The position numbers were made by a program, and so were the translations under genes. This document shows positions 1 through 6,564 of a stretch of 6,610 nt of DNA, piece after piece (the stretch's first letter is position 1; each line of letters begins with the position of its first letter). Under the pieces are notes generated by a model. It made no database searches. It had not been told where the DNA came from and was given only the letters and a program-made list of their open reading frames with translations. The stretch spans positions 1 through 6,610 of the forward strand of contig CAZFKU010000067.1 in NCBI GenBank assembly GCA_964518835.1. The letters run 5' to 3'. Origin of the DNA: AB-629-J13 sp964518835. Its GTDB lineage: Bacteria > Fidelibacterota > Marinisomatia > Marinisomatales > AB-629-J13.

Positions 1-46
1 ATTAAACTCAATATTGAACAAGGATTAGTCCAATTGTGAATGAACT
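1..46. other. Short sequence downstream of the propeller lipoprotein gene; nothing assigned
   Basis: These 46 bases follow the TAA stop of the propeller lipoprotein gene. They contain only weak inverted pairing (ACAAGGA at 18-24 with TCC and TTGT at 29-37, broken by two unpaired bases) and no T-run on the minus strand, so no terminator is called. The next gene, if any, lies outside the window. Confidence 0.5.
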
Positions 47-1615
47 TTAACGATTTACGATAATATCCTCAATAAAATTTATACCGGTGATAGTTGTTCC
101 ATTCACTACGACGCCGGGATAGAGAACTTTAATTATTTTATTCGTTGTATTATCTCCAATCCAGACTGCGTCCTGCAAATAATCTCCAGAAATCACACGG
201 GGTCTTGAATTGAGCAATTCATCTATGGGAATTATGGTTGATATTGAACTGCTGGCTGTACTAAAATTTCGAATTGTTCCATCATCCTGAATGACCCAGG
301 TATAATTTTGCGTTACAGTAATGGCGATAGGATGATTAATATCATCAATAGCCTCAAGAAGTGAATAATTATTGTTATCCTCATCGTATTCAATACGGTG
401 TACTTTATTTCCTGTTTTGTCTGCAACAAGCAACATATTGGGTTCTGCATTTGGAAAATTTGTAAAAGACAGATCAACCGGACCATTTAATTCTCCATTA
501 AATAAATCAAGATAATAATCGGAAGAAACTGAATCCGGAATGTCAATAAGATTAATTTTTATAACTTGTTGAAGACCATAATCTGAAATTAGAATATCAT
601 TGGAGATTTGATTAACAACGATGGAATTTGGTGACTGAAAACCATGAATTGTGGTGATATCGGATCCGTCAATAATTTTCAGAGTTTTATTTGTTTGGCT
701 TAGGGCACAGATCACGGCATCTTCGTTCAGAAAAGCAATATCCGTGATATCAGATGCATTGTAATCTTCCAGCGTTGTACCGTCTTCAGCAATTTTAAAA
801 ATCTTATCCAAACCGTTATCAGCTATCCAGAATTCATGGTCATCCGGATAATTATTGGTAACTGCAACCGGAGAAATAAAGGTTTCTGAGATTGATAAAA
901 TAAACTGTCCATTTTCGCTATACTTATTCACAGTTTTCAGTCCGCTGTCAACGGTCCAAATGGTTCCATCCCTTTGGTAAACGACAATGGACAAGGTATC
1001 CGAAGATGAGGAATTCAATGAATCTTTCACAGTAACATAGAGTTCATATTCTCCCGCTAAATCTTCATTTTCAGGGGCATCCCATGTAGCAGTCCAGTTT
1101 TCCAATTCCTCCTGATTAAAATCACCCACATTACCCGCTGATGAAAAATGATATGTCAATGGTAAAGACTCCGGGTCTGTTGCAATTACCGTCAATGTGA
1201 CCTGATTCCCCAGCAATACTGCAGGTTGACTCACTGAAAAAGATTCTATGATAGGAGAGCCATTTGAAACATTTATGATAACCGTCTCCGTAACGATTCC
1301 ACCGCTTTGGTCATTCGCTTCTACTTTGATCGTATCAACCGTTACAATCTCCGGAGCTGTGTATTCAATACTGAATCCTGTCGCCGCATGGGGATTTCCC
1401 TCACTGATGTCCCATGAAACAATAACGACATCAGCAGTATCCTTATCCGTTACTGTAGCAGAGATTATTTGTTTTGATCCCGGTAATGGTGTTAAATCAG
1501 GAATTGACACAAACAGTGAAGGGAGATGATTTATTTTTGTACATCCACAAAAAACAAAAACCAGCAATCCTATTAGGATACCGGGTAAAATCCGTCGATA
1601 AAAGTCTATATACAT
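47..1615 (-). CDS. Surface lipoprotein with two Ig/PKD-like domains and an NHL-like beta-propeller
   Basis: This protein has 522 residues from the ATG at 1615. A GTG seven codons upstream (1636) is possible, but it coincides with the predicted transcription start; GAGA lies just before the ATG as a weak ribosome-binding site. Residues 1-24 are a signal (RRILPGILIGLLVFVFCG), and Cys25 in FCGC is the likely lipidated residue. Residues 34-116 and 120-213 look like Ig/PKD-type beta-sandwiches (DKDTADVVIVSWDI; IATDPESLPLTYHF). From 214 to the end, seven blade-like motifs begin near residues 220, 263, 301, 341, 395, 440 and 485, e.g. WTVDSGLKTVNKYSENG, WIADNGLDKIFKIAEDG, LVADKTGNKVHRIEYDED and WIGDNTTNKIIKV. 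This is the pattern of NHL/YVTN-type propellers, usually protein- or ligand-binding. It has no T9SS sorting tail, so lipid anchoring is its only visible attachment. Its terminator and promoter context suggest separate transcription. The ligand is unknown. Confidence 0.9.
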   Translation of the reverse strand: MYIDFYRRILPGILIGLLVFVFCGCTKINHLPSLFVSIPDLTPLPGSKQIISATVTDKDTADVVIVSWDISEGNPHAATGFSIEYTAPEIVTVDTIKVEANDQSGGIVTETVIINVSNGSPIIESFSVSQPAVLLGNQVTLTVIATDPESLPLTYHFSSAGNVGDFNQEELENWTATWDAPENEDLAGEYELYVTVKDSLNSSSSDTLSIVVYQRDGTIWTVDSGLKTVNKYSENGQFILSISETFISPVAVTNNYPDDHEFWIADNGLDKIFKIAEDGTTLEDYNASDITDIAFLNEDAVICALSQTNKTLKIIDGSDITTIHGFQSPNSIVVNQISNDILISDYGLQQVIKINLIDIPDSVSSDYYLDLFNGELNGPVDLSFTNFPNAEPNMLLVADKTGNKVHRIEYDEDNNNYSLLEAIDDINHPIAITVTQNYTWVIQDDGTIRNFSTASSSISTIIPIDELLNSRPRVISGDYLQDAVWIGDNTTNKIIKVLYPGVVVNGTTITGINFIEDIIVNR

Positions 1616-1640
1616 TATTCTCGAAAAATCTAACACAATA

Positions 1641-1649
1641 ATTATACCA
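1641..1649 (-). promoter_or_regulatory. Candidate extended -10 promoter element for the propeller lipoprotein gene
   Basis: The minus strand reads TGGTATAAT, a perfect TATAAT box (1641-1646) with the upstream TG of an extended -10. No convincing TTGACA lies at the usual distance. The predicted start of transcription, near 1634, falls inside the upstream GTG codon at 1634-1636. That favours the ATG at 1615 as the translation start. The match is to the general sigma-70 pattern; whether this organism uses it is inferred. Confidence 0.4.
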
Positions 1650-1719
1650 AATAAGTACTCCTAATGTTTTTGTTTAAATATAATATTTATATTTAGTAAT
1701 ATTAATATTTACCAAATAA
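1645..1719 (-). repeat. Pair of 10-bp direct repeats in the AT-rich spacer
   Basis: The sequence TACCAAATAA (TTATTTGGTA on the minus strand) occurs exactly at 1645-1654 and at 1710-1719, 65 bp apart. The downstream copy overlaps the extended -10 element of the propeller lipoprotein gene. Between them lies almost pure A/T sequence with the perfect 12-bp palindrome AATATTAATATT (1698-1709). Paired sites could bind a regulator, but in DNA this AT-rich a chance origin is quite possible. Confidence 0.3.
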
Positions 1720-1748
1720 TTCCTGTTTAGTCTTTTGGTTAATATTTT

Positions 1749-1791
1749 AAAAAGAAAGGAAGAATATTATTGATAGAAGGAATATTCTTCC
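1749..1791 (-). terminator. Intrinsic terminator ending the T9SS cargo / TPR lipoprotein operon
   Basis: On the minus strand an 11-base arm GGAAGAATATT (1781-1791) pairs perfectly with AATATTCTTCC (1758-1768) around a 12-base loop. It is followed at once by TTTCTTTTT (1749-1757). The stem is AT-rich but long, and it begins 14 bp after the stop codon of the TPR lipoprotein gene. It separates that operon from the propeller lipoprotein gene. Confidence 0.8.
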
Positions 1792-1804
1792 AATTTACTC
1801 ATAT

Positions 1805-2506
1805 TCAGGGGTTGGAAATAAAGCCTCCTGAATCATACTCCAGGGATAATGAAGAAATGGATGCGGAGAGAGCAACTTCAAATGAGTTGTACTGAACTCC
1901 ATTCACATTCCACGAATCAGAATCCGGATCGAGGAATAAAGACGGGTTTAATTGTTTTATTGTCAAATTTGCATCTAAATAATTCTGGGTTAAAAATTGA
2001 GCCTGGGCTTTCACGATAAGAATGTCAACATAATTGAGTTCAGGATAGTATTGAAATACATAGAGTGGATCAATCTGCCTTAAAGAATCGGAATAGCTAA
2101 TAGCTCCTGAGTAATTTTCCTGCGCAAATTTGACAATGACTAATCCACAAAAAGCGTCTGCTGACCAGATGGAATCAATTATCCCCTTTTCGAAATAATT
2201 ACTCATTTCCAAAAGTGAATTTTCATCTTCACCATTATCAAGGAAAAACATGCTCCAAGCCATGCCCATATTTGCAGAAACATTTGTAGGAGAAATAGAT
2301 AATGCTTCATCAAAACTGGTTAGCGCATCGGAAAATAATTCGGAAGAAAAAGCAGCCCATCCCTGATCAATAAACTCTTGAGGGTCTTCAGATGGGAGCT
2401 CAGGCGGTAAATCTTCCGATGGGCATCCGAGAAAAAACAGAATCATAATAAAAATGTATAGAAATCTTGAAAAACGAGACACTTGGCTGGTAACGGTAAT
2501 TTTCAT
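1805..2506 (-). CDS. TPR-repeat lipoprotein, translationally coupled to the large T9SS cargo gene
   Basis: This 233-residue protein has a lipoprotein signal (residues 1-27; the -3 to +1 box is FLGC, with Cys28 the likely lipidated residue). The box is slightly non-canonical because of Phe at -3. An acidic Pro-rich linker (residues 29-41) follows. Then come about four helix-turn-helix units of TPR type: near 43-73 (FIDQGWAAFSSELFSDALTS, then FDEALSISP), 75-108 (second helix FEKGIIDS), 112-147 (YSGAISYSDSLRQIDP) and 158-190 (AQAQFLTQNYLDANLTIKQL). TPR modules bind proteins, so a role as scaffold or partner at the membrane is likely; no enzyme motif is seen. The start ATG overlaps the TGA of the upstream gene (ATGA) and no clear Shine-Dalgarno is visible, which suggests coupling. 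A hairpin terminator follows the stop. Which membrane it faces is not shown by the sequence. Confidence 0.92.
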   Translation of the reverse strand: MKITVTSQVSRFSRFLYIFIMILFFLGCPSEDLPPELPSEDPQEFIDQGWAAFSSELFSDALTSFDEALSISPTNVSANMGMAWSMFFLDNGEDENSLLEMSNYFEKGIIDSIWSADAFCGLVIVKFAQENYSGAISYSDSLRQIDPLYVFQYYPELNYVDILIVKAQAQFLTQNYLDANLTIKQLNPSLFLDPDSDSWNVNGVQYNSFEVALSASISSLSLEYDSGGFISNP

Positions 2507-5500
2507 TTCAAAATCGTAATTTTATTCAACATCTGTTTCTTTTCTGTGGATAAATGGTAAAAATAAATTCCTGTAGGCAAATTTTGCCCATCATCATCCC
2601 TACCGTCCCAAGTGATGGTTGTCAACCCGGGTGGTATGTTCATTATATCACTGAATACACGGTGTCCCAGAATATTAAAAATCGAAATATTCATTTCTTC
2701 CGCTGTAGGCACAAAAAACATGATACGAATGACCGAATTAAACGGGTTTGGATAGCAATACATAAAATTCTGTGGAAGTACAATATTCTGGGCTGGTTTT
2801 ACTGATTGACCAAAATAAAAATGACTATTTAAGGCGATTGATGCTTGAAAATCTCCATTTTCATCAATGAAGGTGGGTATGGGTATACCTTGTCCATCAA
2901 ACACTGTATAGAACGAAAAATATTCACTTTCGTTCGTTTCTCCCGAGTAAGTTGCTATAAATGCGAAATCTGAGGAATGATTGGATTCAACGGTGTACAG
3001 AATTAAATCTGACACTGAAAACGAATCTGGATAAGTCCCATTTTCATGTAAAATAAAAAATTGTCCCTCTGAATAAGATATGTCCGGATATTTCATGGAT
3101 ATTTTTCCGGACGGACTTTTTAATGTCCTTCCAACAATGTCAGGAAGTTCAACGGAAAGGGACAGCGAATCAATTACGGTATTGTCAGATGCATCCGTCA
3201 GATTCACCACCAGTTTATACACACCGGAATCCATAAACCTGTATGGAGCATTCCAAATTTGCAGATCCGTTTGCTGGTCAATCAGGGAAAATGATAACGA
3301 ACCCATCAGTGAATCACCTAAAAAATGGGTTGCGGTTACATCATCAACAGACCCATCAGATGTGAGTATGTAATGAATTCGCCGGCTTAATCCGGGTGTA
3401 ATAAAATAAGAAAGAGTTGCTTCAGGCAAAACCTGGTCAGAAATGGAAACTGCAACCAGTCTTGAGGATATATTTTGTTGTTGATCTTCCACCCGCAGGA
3501 TAATAAAAAAAGTGCCTTGAATTTCCGACAGAGGTTGGAGAAAAAGAAACCTGCATCCAGCACTGTCCACAATATCAGCCTGTAATTCCGGGCTGGTACT
3601 CTCTACAATAAAATCCAATAATGAATTATCCGTATCCACATCTGCACACCACTCCTCCAGACACCCATTTACATACGTTTCCGTATTTCCAAAATTGATG
3701 ACAGGAATACTGGTCCATTGAGGATTAAATCCGTTTACCACGGTAATATTGACCGTATCGGAATATGAAACATTATAATGCTCATCCTCAGCAGAAAAAA
3801 TAAGGATTGCGTTTGAGACCGATGTATCTATTAATGTGAGAGTTACAATGGAAAGAGTATCAATTTCTGCATTTAAAATTGATGTGTCCGTTTCCACTCT
3901 AAATATCAAATCCCCTGAATTTGTCAAATCGTCATCACATTTTTCTGCCAACCGATAGTCAAATTCCATCTGTGGTAAAAATTTAGACATTTCCACTGGA
4001 AATAAAGGATCCCATTCCGGTGGTTCATCCATGATTACAAATACGGTCATCGTATCCGCAGAAGAATATTCGATCTTATTCATTGCGGAAAAAATAATGG
4101 GAAAAGCACCTGTGAACTGAGAAGTGGTAATAAAAACCTCATGGTCATCCTCTAAAATTACCTCAATTGAATCGGATTCAGTTGTTATCGTCCATAGGAT
4201 TTCTTCAGCAAGAGTGGAATAATCATAAATATATTCATCTAAATCAAATAAAAATGTTGAGTCAGAATACCAATATATGGTTTGGTCAGGTAATAATGTA
4301 AACTGGGGGTATGGAATTTTCGGGATGACCATAACTATGATTTCCGTCGTATCGGTTAACATCAACGTATTTGTTGCTATCAATGTGAGGGTATCATGAC
4401 CAAAAAAATCACTCCCGGTCTGAATGTATAGAGTATTGTCCATTAAATCGATGTATGCAGATTCCAGGCTGTCTAATCCTGAAAGATTCCAGTTTATGGA
4501 ATCTGGAGGATCATTAAAATCAAAAATGAGAGTATCTAAATCAAATGCTGCAATGAGGGTGTCGGGATTGGTAATAATCATTTCCACAGCTAAAATATGC
4601 GGATCATTGGATGCAAAATAAAAAATGGGGAGTTCCTTGGTCACAATATTACCAAAATCAAAATCCTCTATGACAGTCATTACGATAATTCCGTTATCAT
4701 TTTGCTCATGACTCGAAATTATCGTCAACTGGCGTAGAACAGGATCATAAACATATTCAACATTTTCATCCTCAGAACCATTCGGTCTTATAAATTCAAA
4801 TTCCCAGGTAAGTAAGTCCATCGGTGTGTCTTCATCCGTTACTGCTGAGTCCATGTTCATTACAAAAAAGCTGTCAGCATGAACAAGAAAGGGTTCAGAA
4901 AGGGTAATTTGAGGTGGTTTAGACCGAATTTTAATGTCAAGAGGTTTTACAATTGTTGTATCACTATCATCCAGATGAATGATCAGTTGGGTATTAAGGA
5001 GCAACCCCGCAGGTGCAGATAGGATCAAAACATCATTATCAATTAAGGTAGTATCAATTAAAAGATATGGATTTGATTCGAAAGTCCAGAAAAACACATT
5101 GTCATCCAAATCCGTTACGTATTGAAACAGATCAATTGTATCCTGTGTTTCATGGTATAAAATGAGTGTATCTCCCTGAGTTGTATCACCGCTGATTCCA
5201 AAAAAATCCAGGATAGGAGGATCGTTGACATTTTCCACTATAATGACTAAAAGAGTGTCGATGGTCCTTCCCATGGGCTCTTGAACGAATATCCTTTTGT
5301 TTGCCAACCCAGACCAGTCCTTTTCCACTGTGATTTGAAGGGTGTCATCACTGTAATCTGTGTAAACGGGAGTATTCAGGGTTATCAGTGTATCCCATAC
5401 TGTTAATTCAACGGCGGGGTTATTTTCATCTATGAACAATGAATCGTAGTGAATGAAATACTCTGACCCTTCCAGGAATTCAAGATCCGGAAATGGCTCT

Positions 5501-6357
5501 GCAAATCTCACAGGATAATTTATCTCCACCGTCCAAATCTGAGAATAAAACAGGGTATGTCCCGATACGTTTAAAATTAAATCGGCTTCCAATATTCCCT
5601 CAGCATCAACGGATGTAGTAAGTATTAATTGATTTGTCAATGAATCTATTTCGATTTCTGCACCATCAACAGGCTGAATAATTTCAACAGACCAGACCGC
5701 ATTAGACGAATCGAATACATTACTCTCAAAATGATGATTCAAATCAATGAAAAGACTATCACCAGGATATACAACAGTATCTGCAATGGGAGGATAAATC
5801 GAATATCCCTCTACATAGATGGTTTTCTCCTGCGTAGAAGAAAATGTTTCCTCAACTCCTTTGGTACTAATATATCCAGTTTTGCGGGATTGGACATAAT
5901 CAAACACAATTTCTGTGGATGCATCATTATTACCCGGTAAATTCACAATAACAAGGCTGAAAAAAGCAGCAATATTATTTCCAATGATATAATTTTCCAT
6001 TTCAGGCTGAACAAATGCAGCATAATCCAGTTGAAATCCAGAAATTCCGTTATCTGATACACCCCAGACATCTCCATGAGTATCATTATCAAAGATGAAC
6101 CAGTCAAAACCGAAATTATAAGGAATGAAAGGATCATCCTCTAACAATATAGGTTGGAAAACAGATGGATCAAAGGTCAGGTAAAAATCATAAGCCTGCA
6201 GGGTGTCACCATGGGTATCCACAATAATTTGAAATTCAACTGTATCACCTACTGTAAAAAAATCTTCTCCGGTGAGGGTTTCAAGCCAGCACTCTGCTGA
6301 ACCAGCTAAAACGGGTGTACAGATTAATAAACTATAAAAAACGTTTCGGAAATGCAT
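2503..6357 (-). CDS. Large secreted T9SS cargo protein: cohesin-like domain, tandem Ig/cadherin-like repeats, type-A sorting domain
   Basis: This is a 1284-residue exported surface protein, probably adhesive or structural; no catalytic motif is visible. It starts at the first ATG; the next in-frame Met is near residue 120 and would lose the signal peptide. Residues 1-21 form a signal peptidase I type signal (LLICTPVLAGSA). Residues 22-184 resemble a cohesin or related carbohydrate-binding beta-sandwich (VGDTVEFQIIVD, then AYDFYLTFDPSVF). Residues 185-975 hold about eight degenerate repeats with a D-L..V.D-D....L.W core and boundaries such as VENVNDPP. Residues 976-1190 are further beta-rich modules. 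Residues 1196-1284 are a FlgD-like T9SS sorting domain: PNPFN (1203-1207), NILGHRVF, WDGRDDDG (1250-1257), GIYFYHL (1263-1269), KITILK. It is very acidic: by hand count only 28 Lys/Arg in the first 1000 residues. There is no clear Shine-Dalgarno sequence. The stop overlaps the next start by 4 bp. Domain type and sorting are secure; the ligand is unknown. Confidence 0.95.
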   Translation of the reverse strand: MHFRNVFYSLLICTPVLAGSAECWLETLTGEDFFTVGDTVEFQIIVDTHGDTLQAYDFYLTFDPSVFQPILLEDDPFIPYNFGFDWFIFDNDTHGDVWGVSDNGISGFQLDYAAFVQPEMENYIIGNNIAAFFSLVIVNLPGNNDASTEIVFDYVQSRKTGYISTKGVEETFSSTQEKTIYVEGYSIYPPIADTVVYPGDSLFIDLNHHFESNVFDSSNAVWSVEIIQPVDGAEIEIDSLTNQLILTTSVDAEGILEADLILNVSGHTLFYSQIWTVEINYPVRFAEPFPDLEFLEGSEYFIHYDSLFIDENNPAVELTVWDTLITLNTPVYTDYSDDTLQITVEKDWSGLANKRIFVQEPMGRTIDTLLVIIVENVNDPPILDFFGISGDTTQGDTLILYHETQDTIDLFQYVTDLDDNVFFWTFESNPYLLIDTTLIDNDVLILSAPAGLLLNTQLIIHLDDSDTTIVKPLDIKIRSKPPQITLSEPFLVHADSFFVMNMDSAVTDEDTPMDLLTWEFEFIRPNGSEDENVEYVYDPVLRQLTIISSHEQNDNGIIVMTVIEDFDFGNIVTKELPIFYFASNDPHILAVEMIITNPDTLIAAFDLDTLIFDFNDPPDSINWNLSGLDSLESAYIDLMDNTLYIQTGSDFFGHDTLTLIATNTLMLTDTTEIIVMVIPKIPYPQFTLLPDQTIYWYSDSTFLFDLDEYIYDYSTLAEEILWTITTESDSIEVILEDDHEVFITTSQFTGAFPIIFSAMNKIEYSSADTMTVFVIMDEPPEWDPLFPVEMSKFLPQMEFDYRLAEKCDDDLTNSGDLIFRVETDTSILNAEIDTLSIVTLTLIDTSVSNAILIFSAEDEHYNVSYSDTVNITVVNGFNPQWTSIPVINFGNTETYVNGCLEEWCADVDTDNSLLDFIVESTSPELQADIVDSAGCRFLFLQPLSEIQGTFFIILRVEDQQQNISSRLVAVSISDQVLPEATLSYFITPGLSRRIHYILTSDGSVDDVTATHFLGDSLMGSLSFSLIDQQTDLQIWNAPYRFMDSGVYKLVVNLTDASDNTVIDSLSLSVELPDIVGRTLKSPSGKISMKYPDISYSEGQFFILHENGTYPDSFSVSDLILYTVESNHSSDFAFIATYSGETNESEYFSFYTVFDGQGIPIPTFIDENGDFQASIALNSHFYFGQSVKPAQNIVLPQNFMYCYPNPFNSVIRIMFFVPTAEEMNISIFNILGHRVFSDIMNIPPGLTTITWDGRDDDGQNLPTGIYFYHLSTEKKQMLNKITILK
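3433..5805 (-). repeat. Tandem array of about eight degenerate ~99-residue beta-sandwich repeats (protein level)
   Basis: Equivalent motifs begin near residues 205, 304, 409, 502, 605, 704, 799 and 897 of the large protein, a spacing of 93-105 residues. Examples are DSLFIDENNPAVELTVWD, DLFQYVTDLDDNVFFWTF, DSAVTDEDTPMDLLTWEF and DLDEYIYDYSTLAEEILW. The shared core is an Asp/Glu-rich turn followed by a Leu/Ile-x-Trp or Leu/Ile-x-Phe strand. Each unit ends in a D-T-rich strand and a Pro-containing linker (NDPP, SKPP, MDEPP). This resembles cadherin-like or Ig-like domains of bacterial surface proteins. The DNA shows no obvious near-identical copies, so the array is old and diverged. Confidence 0.75.
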
Positions 6358-6371
6358 TTTCAGATATTTTG

Positions 6372-6389
6372 GAGGTCAAAATTAACCTC
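6372..6389. promoter_or_regulatory. 18-bp near-palindrome over the candidate -7 element (possible operator)
   Basis: The plus strand reads GAGGTCAA-AA-TTAACCTC. The two 8-base arms are reverse complements except at one position, and they surround the candidate -7 box at 6377-6384. An operator at this position would block or modulate RNA polymerase. In RNA the same bases could pair only if transcription started upstream of them. No regulator gene is present in the window to link to it. Confidence 0.35.
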
Positions 6390-6409
6390 TATTATTCATT
6401 AGCCACAAA
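6377..6409 (-). promoter_or_regulatory. Candidate Bacteroidota-type promoter (-33 TTTG, -7 TAATTTTG)
   Basis: On the minus strand TTTG (6406-6409) is followed after 21 bases by TAATTTTG (6377-6384). This fits the TTTG-N19-21-TAnnTTTG pattern known for the housekeeping sigma factor of Bacteroidota. The predicted start near 6370 would leave a leader of about a dozen bases before the ATG at 6357. The element lies between the preceding terminator and the gene it would serve. Short AT-rich motifs can arise by chance, and the promoter consensus of this organism's own phylum is not known from the sequence. Confidence 0.4.
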
Positions 6410-6510
6410 GATTTCCCTCTATCAAACTGGAAATGAGGAAAAGAACTGGATATTTGGGGATAAAAACAATTAATTAGTCATCGCCTTAAATCAATTTCTT
6501 TATACAAAAG

Positions 6511-6542
6511 AAAAAGCCTCTGGAGTTCCAGAGGCTTTTTTC
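6511..6542 (-). terminator. Intrinsic terminator after the partial T9SS cargo gene (possibly bidirectional)
   Basis: A perfect inverted repeat has arms at 6511-6524 and 6527-6540, with core GCCTCTGG / CCAGAGGC around a small AGTT loop. It is flanked by A-runs and T-runs, so on the minus strand the stem is followed by TTTTTC and more T-rich sequence. It lies 22 bp downstream of the stop codon at 6565-6567. A T-run also follows on the plus strand, so it could work in both directions, but no plus-strand gene is seen upstream of it. Confidence 0.92.
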
Positions 6543-6564
6543 TAACCAAAGGTTCTATGTCAAC

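Noticed and set aside
1..46. Terminator after the propeller lipoprotein gene
   Set aside because: The only inverted pairing is short and broken, and no T-run follows on the minus strand.
1248..1529. Plus-strand open frame of 93 codons inside the propeller lipoprotein gene
   Set aside because: It lies opposite a well-supported coding region, has no domain pattern and is explained as antisense shadow. The same holds for short plus-strand frames at 2554-2805, 3080-3373, 4424-4621 and 5731-5940.
1616..1636. GTG at 1634-1636 as the start of the propeller lipoprotein
   Set aside because: It lacks a ribosome-binding site and overlaps the predicted transcription start of the TATAAT box at 1641-1646. 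The ATG at 1615 gives a normal lipoprotein signal. The GTG remains possible if the promoter lies further upstream.
1660..1720. AT-rich spacer as a replication origin or attachment site
   Set aside because: There are no DnaA-box clusters, tRNA end or integrase gene. An ordinary promoter-bearing spacer explains it.
3387..3572. Minus-strand 61-codon frame inside the large cargo gene
   Set aside because: It overlaps the eighth repeat of the large protein in another frame and has no signal, motif or ribosome-binding site of its own.
5943..6137. Minus-strand hydrophobic 64-codon frame resembling a membrane peptide
   Set aside because: It lies in another frame of the large cargo gene, where the correct frame encodes the cohesin-like domain. 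The hydrophobicity comes from reading its AT-rich codons out of frame.
6318..6357. Lipoprotein signal in the large cargo protein (Cys13 after SLLI)
   Set aside because: The residues before Cys13 are Leu-Leu-Ile, not a lipobox, and Cys13 lies inside the hydrophobic core. A signal peptidase I site after AGSA fits better and agrees with T9SS sorting.
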